Source of the DNA: Cephalotus follicularis
Taxonomy: Eukaryota > Streptophyta > Magnoliopsida > Oxalidales > Cephalotaceae
DNA: 64,000 bases
Direction: 5' to 3'
NCBI GenBank assembly: GCA_001972305.1
Contig: BDDD01003336.1
Coordinates: forward strand, 44,217 to 108,216
The stretch's first letter is position 1. The number at the start of each line of letters is the position of its first letter. The notes beneath the pieces are model-generated. The model was not told the DNA's origin and searched no databases. It worked only from the letters and a program-made list of their open reading frames with translations. The position numbers and the translations under genes are program-made. Below are positions 12,664-26,461 of the stretch, in pieces.

Positions 12664-14470
12664 ATTGTGAGGGAGACATTGTCAGATAGGGTGACCGACA
12701 AGCCATTGGATAGACTTTTGTATCAAACCTATCTGTGTATATAAACAGTCTTATTCCAGATATAAGACATGTGCTATTTTATAATTTATATGACAATATC
12801 ACTTATGTTTTATCATATAATCGAAGTAATTAATAAAAACCTACTTACACTTGTGATGCCCTGACATAAGGTTGGATGCCAAGTATGGAGGCAGTGAGAT
12901 TGGCTACCTTATTCCTTATGTCGAATTAGTTCTAAGTCATAGGTTCACTTTGTGGGCATTAGTGAACTGGATAAACTTGCGCGTATGTTGCCTGCTTTTG
13001 GAATTGGAGAATGGATTCTCTTACTACCATCTGTGTTGCGATACTAGGGCAAATACGGGATGCGCGCTGGGAGCGTGTACACTGAACTGGACACGCGTAG
13101 GAAACTTTATTTGGATAGTCGCTACTCTCGTGTGAGTAATGACTCATACTTGTTGCGGTTGTGTATAAGTGTTAGTCACTTAGCGAGTTCTTGAACTCGT
13201 CTGGTCCTTAGACCTGAGCGACTGCTCTATATTGTATGAAGACGGTTATGCTTTGATCTCCACCTTACCCAATTCTTGCGCAGGGGTGGCAATCGGGTGG
13301 TATTTGGGTATGATCGAATCTATACGAATATAAGCGAGTGTACAATATGGGATTGTCACACCTTAGCGAAGGTGATCGGCCCTATTATGGTCTGATTGTA
13401 CTTTGGATTTATGAAATCCTTGGCAGAGATTGAGGTGGACTGAAAACTAGATTTCCGGAGAGTCTACCAAAGGTCCTAATAATAACAAGATATTTTATCC
13501 ACTGTGGTATTATCTAGGGTTCACACATATCCTTACCCTAGACCTAAATCGGGGCTAAGAATGACAAAGGATTATAGTACACGCGAACCGACGACTTAGA
13601 AAGTCTTGCGTTACGGCGGTGTGTAATAAATTATGAGAAAATTAATTAGATTAATTATTCATCTGGATAATAATGGATATTATTCAAGGAGCATTTAAAT
13701 AGGTTTGGAACTATTTTGAATGGCTTTACCAAACCCTAGGGGTATTTCAGTAATTTATGAACACCACCGATTCTAACCGAGATTTTAAAAAGTTCCTTGC
13801 CCGATAATGATTTCTTCATAAATATGTTGGACATATTTAAGTCTTGCTGAAATTTATAAAATCAAATATTGGTTAGGTAGATTTTTGCAATTTGTGGTGA
13901 CATATTTGTTTGATCTTATTTAATCAATATTCGAAGGGATATGTGGCATCACTAAAATGAGTTGGACTTATTTTAAGTAAGAGTTGGACTCAAAATGTTT
14001 AACCAGCCTTCTAAGCGTCGACACCTTTTGGAAAAGAATCAACACTTAAACCCCGTATAAGCGTCAATGTCTTTTGGTGAGGCGTCAACGATTAGCCTGT
14101 CTAAGCGTCAGAACTTTTGGAAAAGCATCGACGCTTAGAGAGGTAACATGGGTGCCCTACGTGGGCACACGACATGCGCACGCTTTCTCACTCCCACTCC
14201 CAGTAATTTTCTCTCATCATAGCTTAATAAGGAGCACGTTTATATCATGTGATCATGTTTCCTTAGAGGGTCATGATCAGTGAGTGGAGGAGTGGGTGCA
14301 ATTAGAGAGAGAGAGAGAGAGAAATCGACTGGAATAAAACATTGCAGATAAGTGGGATTTTAAAGTGTAAGAGATTATTAGGCAAAGAGTCGAACTTGCC
14401 GCACAATGAGTAGATCCTTTTATAGATTAGTTCACCAAGTTTTGAAGCTAACCTAGGGTGGATTGTTATT
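12664..14470 (+). repeat. Diverged copia-type LTR block
   Basis: Mostly non-coding DNA with scattered similarity to the LTR at 32094-32950: both contain GTCATAGGTTCACT followed by a TGAACTG passage, an ACCTGAGCG passage, and GGGATYGTCACACC. They are too different to be the two LTRs of one recent insertion. Boundaries are uncertain and I see no clear primer-binding site at its right end. It carries GCGTCGACGC-type words at 14015-14134 and a (GA)n stretch near 14305-14325. Confidence 0.45.
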
Positions 14471-14888
14471 GACAATCTTTGTCAATCCCAATATTCTCTT
14501 TGTGAGCATTGTGAGAGAGAGAGAGAATACAGTGGCCTGTCTTTCCTGTGTGCTCCATTACTGCAGGTTTGGAACCATTTGACTTGGAGGAACTCAAAGC
14601 TTGGAGAACCAACATGAGTCTACTCCAGCTTGAAGCTGCATTAGAGTTCAGTACTAGATATGATCCGGCAGCTGCAGGATGATGACTGCTGCTTCTATTG
14701 TGGGAAGTATGGACATTGGAGATCACAGTGCAGTGAGTTCCAAAAGTCCAAATCAGGAGGTGCCTCATGGTCAGGTACTTTCATGATTGAGCTTTTTCTA
14801 GCTACCAATGTTAGTTCAACTTGGGTTTTGGATTTGGGTTGTGGTACTAACATTTGTAACTCTTTGCAGGGGCTAAGAGGAGCTAGAT
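14471..14888 (+). pseudogene. Left arm of a split copia element: zinc knuckle and protease start
   Basis: Contains a CCHC knuckle (CFYCGKYGHWRSQC, near 14690) and the start of the copia protease (STWVLDLGCGTNIC, near 14815; the usual form is WVLDTGCGTHIC). It stops at the left end of the Tekay chromovirus, and the neighbouring part of the same polyprotein begins at 29040. TAGAT (14884-14888) and TAGAC (29040-29044) are the near-identical target-site copies. Most of the gag expected upstream is not recognisable. Confidence 0.75.
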
Positions 14889-15051
14889 TGTAACACCCCG
14901 CGCCCGCAGGGCGGACACATGGCATTACTCTCAATCAAATACACAATACAATGGTCGGGACTAGCAATATAAAAATGCGAAAAAACTTAAAACTTTACAA
15001 TACATATCATTGTGCGGAAGATACAATACAACAATCCATCCATACGGTACA

Positions 15052-16639
15052 TGTTTAGCATAAAAAAGTGTTATTTTTAATGATCTATTTATTATATTTT
15101 TATGATTGTAATAGGCTATTGTGATTGTGTTTATTTGATTTTCAGGTATTATGTCTATTATTTCAGAATAAGAGAAAATGAAGCTAAAATGCTACTTTTC
15201 GAGTTAAAGTGGTTTGAAGTCAAAGATCGGTTAAAGAGTGCACTCACTTAAATAAGAGAAGTCAAAATTTAATGTTCAAAAAATATTGAATATTGAGCTC
15301 ATTTTCTTTATAAAATTATTTGGAGCACTTTTTATTCTTGGACGGAGTCATTCTGAAACTCCGATGAAGAGATATTGCAAGAAAACAAATTTTGAAACAC
15401 GTAAAGCTCAATGATTACATCATCATGACATCACTGTCCATTTTTATAACTCTTTGCCGCTGCATTGTAACAATGCTCAAGTCTAATCCATGCGTCACAT
15501 GCATCAGCCGGCCTTGCATCTCTCACATGCCATCACCATGCAAAGCCCATGCGACCATGCGCATATGAGCCATCCAACAAGCCACAAGAGTCCATGCAGT
15601 CCATGCAACCAATTAACACATGCAGAAATCCATGCAATGCATCAAGCCTCATGCAAAACGCTTCAGTCGTCAATCCAGAGCCCATGCGTCACGAGTCCAT
15701 GCGCATCAAATCTTCAGCCAAACAACCAGCGCCACACGTTTTAATTGCTTAGGTCTTAGTAGGCGACATATATATATATATATTGCAAAAGGAAGAAACA
15801 TGCAGTAGAGAGATACAAAAATGCACCAGCCGCCTCTCTTATTTTCTTTGTCAGTTATTAGTTTAGTTTTATTTAATGTTTTGTAACTAGTTTCATAAGG
15901 TTTTTGGGTTAGAACAAAGTCTAGATTGTCATTGTTTCAATTCCAACAATAAAAATCTTTTGAATATTTGATTTGTTCTTCAATTTTTCTGCTTTCACAC
16001 ACACTTTGTCTGTTTGATTAAAATCCACAAACATCTTGTCGGTGAAGTTGAAAGCTGGTGAATAAATGGTGCTTAATTCAATCAATGGAGTCTACTCATA
16101 CGGTTTGTCACGCCGAACACACACCATATAGACCTAGCATGACTACTCATACAGTTTGTCTGATTAAAATCCACACTTCGTATAGACCTAGCATGACTAC
16201 TGATACGATTTGTCATCACAATTGCACTCAGTATCGACCTAGATGTCGTTGGTTATTAAGGTATGCTCGTTTAATTAAAGTGAATTGTTCAATACAATCT
16301 ATGATGAGTTTCTATACTCTAAAACCAGTTTTTCATTATATATTTTCTTTAGTTTTATTTATTACTTTAATTAGTTTTAATTTGCACGTGTTATTTTCTG
16401 TTATTTTCAATTATTTTAGTCTGTTATTTTATTTTATTTATTTCTTGTCTGTTTTCAATTGTTTTATTATTTTTGCATAATTATGAGTAGTTTTTGATAG
16501 TTTATCTCAAATTTGGTATAATTCGCCTAGATTGAATAAATTATAACTAGTTTAACGTTTTCATGTGTTCGACCCGTTACTGCATGATCCGTGCACTTGC
16601 GGCTATAAATTTTAAAACATCATTCTTTTTACGTGAACA
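15052..16639 (+). repeat. 5' LTR of Athila element 2
   Basis: TG...CA LTR of about 1.6 kb. It carries a cluster of CATGC words (15488-15705), a short (TA)n at 15768-15783, the three-unit tandem repeat (16088-16245), and a very T-rich 3' third. Confidence 0.88.
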
Positions 16640-17193
16640 AGTTTTTTGGCGCCGTTGCCAAGGAAACGTTTTAAATTAGTTTAAATTTATTTAACTGATT
16701 CGTAGTATTTAATTTAGATTTAATTTAAATACAAAAACAAAGAAACAAAGAAACAAAAAAAAATGGTTTGCTTTATTTTGTATTTTCTGCTTTAATTTGT
16801 GTTAGTTAATATAATTAGTTTATTTCTGCTTTAGTGTGTGTTTTGCGTTAGTTATTAATTCCCCGTGTGTGTGTTCCGTTTGTGTTTTGTTTTTTTGTCC
16901 GTTTCTACGTTAATGTATAACTATTTTATTTTTATTTTTATTTTTTTGGTTTTTTATTTATTTTCATTTTTTTGGTTTTTTATTTATTTTTTTTTATTTA
17001 TTTTTTTGTTTTTGTGTTTTTCTAACAATTCTAACTTGGATAATTATGTTCAGCATAACTTTTAACAATATTTTAACTTCATTTGCGTAAACTTTAACAA
17101 ATCTCTAACATAGATAATTTAGGTTCTCTGCTTTAACCTTGTGTTCGTTGCTTTAAATTTGTGTTCTACGTTCGTTAGTGTTTCCCTTAATGT

Positions 17194-18408
17194 ATGCTTG
17201 ATTGGGTGCGTGGTCACAATAATCACTTAGAAAGAATTAACCCACCAATTGCACCAATGGCGGACGCACGCTCCACCTTTTCTGGGCAGCCTTCCAGCAT
17301 TGGTGCCCCACCTTCACACTTTTCGGGACAACCTTCGAACTTTTCTAACCAGTCTGCACCACAGCAAACATTTCAAAGGTTCCCGCAAAATGAAATTTTT
17401 CCTTCCTTCCCACAAAACCAATTCAAAAAACAGCAATCACCTAGATTGTTGAACCAAAGGGAAGATACGTCTAGGATATCATCATTAGAAAAGAACATAG
17501 AGCTTCTCATGAGCACTATGATGACTAGTCAACACAAAATAGAAAAGCAAATCTCTTAGCTAGCATCTACAGTGCATACAAGAGAAAAAGGGAAGATGCC
17601 TTCCCAAATCGAACCGAATCCTAGGACGAATATGATTCAGCCCGATCGTATCCAACCGCAATCTAATCCGCAATACTCCTCTTCTTCCGACCCATCGGAC
17701 CAAGCATTTACCTTGCGAAGTGGAAGTGAGTACCAACCAGCGGATAAAACTGAAAATTCGAGCGAGGAGTTGGTTGAGTCATTTGCCCATGAAAAATCAA
17801 AAGAACAGTTGGTTGACTCCTTTGTGCAACCAACAAATTTAAATGCGCAATAAGAAGTTAGGGAAGGGAAAGAAAAAGAGAAAAAGGAACAATTACTGGA
17901 AATACCTAAACGTTCATTTGATCCCCCAGTTCCTTTTCCAAAGAGATTAGATAAGAAAGCCCCAGCGATGGAAAAGATCATCAATATGTTTACGCAAGTT
18001 CAAATCAATATTCCATTGCTTTCTTTTCCAAAAAAAAAAAATATATTCCATTGCTTGAAGTCATTGAACAGGTGCCCTCTTACGCAAAAGTCCTTAAAGA
18101 CTTATGCACTAAAAAGAGGATCATTCAAACTCCCAAAAAGGCTTGCTTGGCAGCCAATATCACTACGATTATTTCACAACCAAATATTCCAAAATACAAA
18201 GATCCTGGCTGCCCGACAATCTCTTGCGTAATTGGCAACACCAAAATCGATCATGCCTTGCTCGATTTAGGAGCAAGTGTGAATTTGTTGCCTTCGTCAG
18301 TTTTTGAGCAACTAGGTTTAGGAGAGTTGCGCCTGACCACCACGACTTTTCAATTAGCTGATAGGTCGGTAAAAGTTCCTAGAGGGAAAATTGAGGATGT
18401 TTTAATTA
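17194..18408 (+). pseudogene. Athila gag remnant and retropepsin-like protease
   Basis: 17194-17559 and 17572-17853 encode Gln/Pro/Ser-rich gag-linker protein (PQNQFKKQQSPRLLNQ; QAFTLRSG is a phrase often found just before the Athila protease). 18051-18408 encodes the retropepsin region, with PGCPTISCVIGNTKIDHALL and then DLGASVNLLPSSVF; the usual active-site triplet is DTG or DLG followed by ASV, so this is the catalytic loop. No later pol domain is present in this copy. Broken in a few places. Confidence 0.8.
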
Positions 18409-19995
18409 AGGTTGATTGTTCAATACAATCTATGGTGAGTTTCTATACCCTAAAACTAATTTTCCATTACATATTTTCTTTAGTTTTATTTATTGCTTTA
18501 ATTAGTTTTAATTTTCACGTATTTTCTGTTATTTTCAATTATTTTAGTCTGTTATTTTATTTTATTTATTTCTTGCATGTTTTCAATTGTTTTATTATTT
18601 TTGCATAATTAGGAGTGGTTTTTGATAGTTTATCTCAAATTTGGTATAATTCGCCTAAGTTGAATAAATTATAACTAGTTTAACGTTTCCCTGTGTTCGA
18701 CCCGTTACTGCATGATCCGTGCACTTGCGGCTATAAATTTTAAAACATCATTCTTTTTACGTGAACAGTACAACAAAAAACAAATCATTTACAATACCAA
18801 TCATTTACAATACAATATCGGACACGTCATGTCAATACATAAATCAAACTGTTCAATACAATATTACAATGAACTCTGTCAGATCCAGACGATCTCCTCG
18901 GTCGAAGAAATCTTCAATCCTTCGGTCCGCTGCTACTTGCTGCCCTACCTATGCCGCACACAAAATATACAACACAGCCCCACCCCGAAGGATGGGGTTA
19001 GCCACACTGGCTAAGCAGAAACCTCATGCAGCATGTATGCATGTACAATGTGCAATATTGGTGATAATCTATGCAATATCAATGTGCTGTGTACAATATC
19101 AATGCATGATATGGCAAATGCATGTGTACAATTGGTGATCCGACTACCCGTATGACAATGGCCTATAACAGAGCAAACGGATAGGATATATAACAATCAA
19201 TCAATGGTAGACACTCAATGGTGGTGTATAAAACACCAAATCAACCAATCAATGTCCTATAGAGCATGTGACCCCGGGTCAATACAATGTCAATCAGTTA
19301 GCAGTGATCAATCCCACAGAAGATAATCTTTCAAAAATGGTGGGAGATCTATCTATGTTTCTAAGACTAATCAGGCCCGGAACTCATAGATCTTCCAACC
19401 TATGGCTGGGCCAATGCAATCTCGATGAGCTACAACTGAGGGAGCTAAGGCCGCAGGGAGCATCAATCCTCAATCAATCAATAATGCTCGTAAGCACGAC
19501 AATACAATAGATGAAACAATGCAAAAAATGAAACGATCGACGGAATAGGTGGACATAGTCAACAACCTAACTTGCCGACACGAATCATAAGGTTGCTCTA
19601 TAGGATCCATGCAATACAATCAATCATGTCAATACACTGTCAAAGCAATGTCAATAAGTGATGGTGTCTAATGGAGAGATGGGAATGTACGTCCAACATA
19701 CCAACTTAGACTCACATCACTTATGACTCAAGCAATCAATCAATGTGTCAATACAATCATTAAAACCGATTTCAAACACTTGAACACCTCAACTGAGGCT
19801 CCAGTCAAGTGACAATGTGAAAAGAAGTTGAAAACCAGCTTAAAGTAGTTAAAAACTCCTTTCAGTCTATTAGGCGTCGATGTCCTTGGAGAAAGACGTC
19901 GACGTATCTTTAAAACGGTGGAAAGACATCGATGTCTTTCTCTATTTGTATAGAGATCTGGCCGAAGAACATCAATGTCTTTGAACAAACAGGCG

Positions 19996-22900
19996 ATCGG
20001 CACTTCCTACCATATAGGGCTTTATAAGGAGCCATATGTATTCTCTAGTGATAACTATTGTTATACGAGAACTCAATCAAATGTAAGTAGTCATCCCAAC
20101 TACCTCCAAAGTCGAGAACGTATGCACGAAGCATGTCGTCCAATGTCTGAATGGTCCTCTCGAACAAACCATCTGTTTGGGGATGAAAAGCATAGCTGAA
20201 ACTCAATTATGTACCCATAGCTTCCTGTAACTTCCTCCAAAACCCGGAAGTGAAGCGAGAGTCTCTATCCGAAACAATGCTAACAGGGGCTCCATGTGCT
20301 TTAACAATCTCTTTTATGAACAATCTGGACAACTTTTCTCTAGAATATGTCATCCGAATCGGTAGAAAATGGGCCGACTTCGTAAGTCGATCAACAATAA
20401 CCCATATACCATCATGTCTGTCGCGTGTCAGAGGTAGGCCAGACACGAAAACTATGGTGATATGCTCCCATTTCCACTCAGGAATGAGCAAAGGCTGAAG
20501 TAAGCCTGAAGGTCTCTGGTGTTCTGCCTTGACTTGCTGACAAGTGAGGCATCTCGATACAAACTCCACGATTTCTCTCTTCATGGCAATCCACCAATAG
20601 CTGATTTTTAGGTCATGATACATCTTCGTACTCCATGGATGGATGGAGAGATAAGATTTATGAGCTTGAGAAAAAAGCTCTTCTTCAACTCGCTATCGGC
20701 TGGAACGCAAATCCTGTTCCTGAATCTCAATAACCCATCTGTAGATAGAAAGAAATCGGGTTTCAATTCCCCAACAATAGAAGTAGCCACTTTCTGTAAT
20801 TCAATATCCACTATCTGAGCCTCTCTAATCCGGTCAAGCAATGCAGATTGCACCTGAATATGGGAAAGAGTCATACAAGACAGATTGCGACTCAATGCAT
20901 CTGCAACGACATTTGCTTTCCCCGGATGATATTCAATGACACAATCATAATCATTAAGAAGCTCAAACCACCTTCTCTGCCTCATGTTCAATTCCTTCTG
21001 TGAAAAGAGACATCTCAAACTCTTATGATCAGTGAAAACTGTGAACTTGGTCCCATAAAGGTAGTGGCACCATTTCCCAAGAGCAAAGACAATGAACGCC
21101 AACTCCAAGTCATGTACTGGGTAGTTTTCTTCGTGTGGTTTGATCTTTCTCGATGCATATGCTATCACTTTTCCATATTGCATAAGAACGCAACCAAGCC
21201 CAGTTCTAGAAGCATCGGTGTACATGACAAGGTCTTCGTTCCCGTATGGCAAGGCTAGGACAAGAGCAGAGATCAATCTATCTTTTAACTCTTGAAAACT
21301 TCTTTCACAATCACTTTTCCACTCAAAGGCAGCGATCTTCTATGTCAATTTGGTCAATGGTGTAGCAATACGGGAAAATCCCTCAACAAACCGACGATAA
21401 TACCCTGCTAAACCCAAGAAGCTGCGAACTTCAGAAACATTCGTCGGTCGTTTCCAATCTTTCACTGACTCTACTTTCGATGGATCCACTAATAAACCGT
21501 CACCAGAAACAATATGCCCAAGAAAAGTAACCTCCGATAACCAAAATTCGCACTTGTCGAATTTGGCATACAATCGATGGTCTCTCGATGTTTGTAATAC
21601 AATGTGGAGGTGTTGCGCATGCTCCTCATTGGTTTTTGAATAGACCAAGAGGTCGTCAATGAAGACCACAATAAATTGATCCCAATATTGTCTGAATAGT
21701 CGGTTCAGGTCCATGAAAGATGCGGGAGAATTAGTTACACCAAAAAGCATAACTAGAAACTCATAATGGCCATATCTTGATCTGAAAGCCATCTTCGGAA
21801 TATCCTCCGGTCTGACTTTCAACTAGTGGTAGCCCGATCTCAAGTCGAGCTTAGAAAACACTGTTGCTCCTCTAAGCTGGTCAAACAGCTCATCAATGTG
21901 TGGTAGAGGGTACTTATTCTTCACTGTAACTTTATTGAGTTGCCGATAGTCAATACACATTCTGAGCGATCCATCTTTCTTCTTGACAAAAAGAATAGGT
22001 GCTCCATAGGGTGAAGCGCTAGGCCGTATAAAACCTTCATTTAGAAGATTCGGTAACTGTATCTTTAACTCTGTCAATTCTATCGGTGCCATTCGATACG
22101 GTGCTAGAGAAATCGGTGCAGTTCCCGGTATCAAATCAATCACGAATTCAATCTCTCTGTCAGGCGGTAACGAAGTCAAATCCCGAGGAAAAAAATCTAC
22201 AAACTCGCAAACCACTGGAATATCTTCCAGTTCCGGCCGCCATCTATCTGTATGGAGCACATGTGCCAGAAACCCCTTGCATCCCTGTCGCAACAATTTG
22301 TCCGCATGCAAAGACAAAATCATGGGAACAAACAATGGCTCTAAAGTGCCAAGGAATTGAAAAGGTGGTCATCCCTGAGGACTGAAAACCACTACCTTTC
22401 GATGACAATCCTCCTGAGCAAAGCTAGCAGACAACTAATTCATGCCCAGAATCACATCTAGGCCATCCATAGGAAGAACAATAAGATCGGCTAATAAGCA
22501 ACGATCATCAATCTCAATAATACAATCTCTACACACTCGATCGGTAGTCGCTGACTCACCGAGAGGTGTGGATACCTCCATCAAGAAAGGAAGGTACTCA
22601 GGTCTCAAACCAACATGGGAGACAAAATGCAATGCAATGAATGAATGGGATGAACCCGGATCAATAAGAACCCGTGCTGGAAGCTGAAAGAGTCAAATGG
22701 TACCTCCGATCAAAACATCTGACCCTGCAGCAGCACTCAATTCCATAGCAAACACTCTAGCTTGAACTATCGGAGCAGAACTCATAGGCTATTTCCCTCT
22801 GGACTGCGAAGTCCCACGGGAAGAAGACGGTACAATGGTAGTCGATCCCTGTAGAGGCGGTGATTAATGTGTCTAATCAAATCCTCTGGAGCGGGGATTC

Positions 22901-23874
22901 CGTGAACAATCTCTAGCAATGTGGTCAGAACCACCACAAGCCAAGCAATGGCCCAAAAACCATCTACAATTCTCAGAAGTATGGTTGGTCTTCTGACAAT
23001 GCACACAAGGAACTGTAGCACTCTTATTACCGCTCCCAGAAAACCTGGAGGGTGTACCCTGAGTAGATGCTGAAGATCGGTCTCATCGGAGTGCGTTCCT
23101 CGATTTGCCTCTCCTCCAAGAACGGGACGGGTTCCCGCTATCCTGATTGCTACCATGAGAACCAAGTGAGGGGCTACTATCTGTCTTCTGCGATTTAGCC
23201 TTGCCACTGTAACTACCATTCTGCCGAGAAGAAGGAGTAGGCCTAGTGCGGGCTATATCTCTCATCAATTTAACCTCAGCTGCAATATCCTCAAGCTGCA
23301 TAGCTCGGGAAGAAATTTGCGATGTGGAGGTCAATCCTAAGGGAGTCAAGTGCCTCCTCAAATCCAATCTCAGTCCCCTAAAGAACTTCTTTGCTCTACA
23401 CTCTTGGCCTTCCACTAAGTATGGGGCAGATCGGGCTAACTGCATGAATTTCGCCTCATACTCAGCAACTGTCATGCTTCCCTGAACCAGGTTAGCAAAC
23501 TCAATCTCTCTTCTGTCTGTCTCCACTTATGGGTAGTACCTTGCATTGAATTCTCTTTTAAAGGCATCCCAAGAGTGGGTTGTACCATTTCTTGTCCAAT
23601 CTGTGTTCACCATAGCCCACCAATGCTCGGCTTCTCCTTGGAGCATATACACTGCCAATACCAATTTATGTTCATCATCACATCCCATGACCTCAAAGAT
23701 CTTCTCCAATTGAGTTAGCCAAGACTCAGCAAGGGTAGGATCAGGAAGTCTTACAAATGCCGGAGGCTGCAACTTTAGAAAGCGGCTCAACATGTCTTCC
23801 CTTCTTGGCCTACGTTCAACTCTAGCCTGTTGGCGTCCCATCAGAGAATGCATCTGTGCCATGGTGACACACAA
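19996..23874 (-). pseudogene. Chromovirus gag-pol of the Tekay element, broken
   Basis: Domains from right to left: gag (23874-23240; ESWLTQLEKIFEVMGC, GEAEHWW), zinc knuckle (near 22905-22950; CLACGGSDHIARDC), protease (about 22780-22435; ARVLIDPGSSHSF-like), reverse transcriptase (22335-21340; [43 protein letters not shown]), RNase H (21276-20830; [37 protein letters not shown]), integrase (20830 to about 19996; [37 protein letters not shown]). This motif set is typical of Tekay/Del/Reina-type chromoviruses. The end of integrase and any chromodomain are missing. Confidence 0.88.
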
Positions 23875-24192
23875 CTATCTCCAAACCTAGCGGTCAGCCC
23901 CGGCTGGTGGAGCATTAGGATCATACTCTGGAAGGTCATTACCCTGAGCCGGTTCATTAACAACAGGAGCGGGGGCAGGAGCATGAGCATTCCTTCCACC
24001 TCAAAGGCCACGCCTTCCCCTATTGTTCATTACAATAAAAGGCAACAATGGGATGATCAGATACAATCTCTTTCAATTCCAATATCAATCACTTTTCCAA
24101 TAAACAATGGCATGAATAAGCAAGAACATATATCATGCAAATCCATTCAGTCAATCTCAATCAATGCATTAATATACTTAGCTAGCAGGCCA

Positions 24193-24213
24193 ACCAATGT
24201 CTCTAATACTATT
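24193..24213 (-). other. Degenerate primer-binding site of the Tekay element
   Basis: Just inside the right LTR; read on the minus strand it contains AGTATTAGAGAC, a worn form of TGGTATCAGAGC, complementary to initiator tRNA-Met, the usual primer for chromoviruses. Confidence 0.55.
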
Positions 24214-26461
24214 CTGTAACACCCCGCGCCCGCAGGGCGGACACGTGGTATTCTTCTCAATCCAATACACAATACAATGGTCGAGACTAGCAATATAAAA
24301 AAGCGGAAAAACTTAAAACTTTACAATACATATCATTGTGAGGAAGATACAATACAACAATCCATCCATACAGTACAACACAAAACAAATCCTTTACAAT
24401 ACCAATCTTTTACAATACAATACCGGTCACGTCATGTCAATACATAAATCAAACTCTTCAATAAAATATTACAATGAACTCTATCAGATCCAGACGATCC
24501 CCAGGTAGAAGAAATCTTCAATCCTTCGGTCCGCTACTACTTGCTCCCCTACCTATGCCGCACACAAAATGTACAACACAGCCCCACCCCGAAGAATGGG
24601 GTTAACCACACTGGCTAAGCAGAAACCTCATGCAACATGTATGCATGTACAATGTACAATATCGGTGACTATGCAATATCAATGTGTTGTGTACAATATC
24701 AATGCATGATATGGCAAATGCATGTGTACAATATGCGATCCAACTACCCGTATGATAATGGCCCATAATAGAGCATACGGATAGGAACTATAACAATCAA
24801 TCAATGGCAGACACTCAATGATGGTGTATAAAACACCCAATCAATCAATCAATGTCCTATAGAGCATGCGACCCCAGGTCAATACAATGTCAATCAGTTA
24901 GTAGTGATCAATCCCACGGAAGGTAATCCTTCAAAAAGGGTGGGAGATCTATCTATGTTTCTCAGACTGATAAGGTCCGAAACTCATAGATCTTCCAGCC
25001 TATGGATGGGCCAATACAATCTCAATGAGCTACAACCGAGGGAGCTACTGTTACCGTTAGGGAGCTACGACTTCAGGGAGCATCAATCGTCAATCAATCA
25101 ATAATGCTCGTCAGCACGACAATACAATAGATGAAACAATGCAATAAATGAAACGATTGACGGAATAGGTGGACATAGTCAACAACCTAACTTGCCGACA
25201 CGAATCATAAGGTCGCTCTATAGGATCCATACAATACAATCAATCATGTCAATACAATGTCAAAGCAATGTCAATAAGTGATGGTGTCTAATGGAGAAAT
25301 GGGAATGTACGTCCAACATACCGACTTAGACTCACATCACTTATGACTCAAGCAATCAATCAATGTGTCAATACAATCATTAAAACTATTTTCAAACACT
25401 TGAACACCTCAAGAGAGGCTCCAATCAAGTGACAATATGAAAAGAAGTTGAAAACAAGCTTAAAGTAGTTAAAAACTCCTTTCAGTCTATTAGATGTCGA
25501 TGTCCTTGGAGAAAGACGTTGACGTATCTTTAAAATGATGGAAAGACATCGATGTCTTTATCTATTTGTATAGAGATCTGGCCGAAGAACGTCGATGTCT
25601 TTAAACAAAGACGTTGACGCGATTCAATAAAAGTAGCCTGGGAATGCGCATCGATGTTCAACATCAATGTCTTTCATGGGGAGAAGACATCTCAAGGTAA
25701 AGACGTCTATGTCTTTGCTGCGGAAACAAAGATATAGCACTCTGAAGCGAACGACATCGATGCCCATGGGCTGGGGGTCGATGTCTTTGCTGGGCAGGGT
25801 CAATTTTTGTGCAGAAAACACAGCCAATCTCAGGTCAAAATTCAATTTAAAGCCATTCTTTGAAAACTAAGGGTTAAAATCAATCATTTGGGGTTAGTAA
25901 AACTTGTTACAACCTTTAAATTGCAGTTTTAATCCTTCTAGATAAATTAGATCAAGGATATCGATAAAAAACCCTAGTTTTTCAATTCTATACAATACAA
26001 TCATTCAATCAATAATGCAATTAATGTTGGAAACCTGGCAAGGGTTCCCGGTCAATTTGGTCCAAGGACGCTAGTGTGTATAATTTTAATTTTTCCAAAA
26101 CACCAAGACAGGAAGTCAAGGTTCACACTGACATCTTAGTACCAAATAGAAAAGCCGAGGATCTTCGTTTAATGTTCAATCAAACAATTACGAAATCAAG
26201 CATGCACGAAAAAACAAAAAACATAAGTACAGCAGAAATCATAAAACAAATGGGAAGCGACCATACCAACGTTGGAGGCTCCACCACTTTGCCGCTACAC
26301 GCTTGCAGTAGCAACAGCCGGTCACCGGTATCATCGCCGGATTTCAGACGGTCCACGTTAGGTCCGATCTTGACACCACAGGACTCCAAAAATTATGCTC
26401 TACCCATTGCTGACGGAGATGCACCGGGACTCGCACCGGAACACGGCGAACAGTGGAGGTA

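Larger units (their letters stand above)
15052..18767 (+). mobile_element. Athila-type Ty3/gypsy element inside the Tekay LTR, broken
   Basis: Plus-strand Athila element with perfect 5-bp target copies GTACA on both sides. The 5' LTR is 15052-16639; a partial 3' LTR copy ends at 18767 and is about 94% like the end of the 5' LTR. The primer-binding region after the 5' LTR reads TTGGCGCCGTTGCCAAGG (16646-16663). Only parts of gag and the protease are recognisable; reverse transcriptase and integrase are absent. Being nested, it is younger than the Tekay element. Confidence 0.88.
14889..19995 (-). repeat. 3' LTR of the Tekay chromovirus, split by an Athila insertion and incomplete
   Basis: The two parts, 14889-15051 and 18768-19995, match 24214 to about 25610 in the right LTR. 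GTACA stands on both sides of the Athila element (15047-15051 and 18768-18772). The right part ends in words of the ACGTCGACGT type (19875-19906). Confidence 0.85.

Noticed and set aside
14660-14893. Independent host zinc-knuckle gene
   Set aside because: The knuckle is followed by the copia protease motif and lies beside the matching arm of the element, so it is part of copia.
15488-15808. Overlapping His/Met/Ser-rich ORFs
   Set aside because: They result from translating the CATGC word cluster in three frames; no protein family.
16865-17065. Hydrophobic small ORF that looks like membrane helices
   Set aside because: Made of T-rich leader sequence of an Athila element (Phe/Leu/Ile runs); low complexity, no start context.
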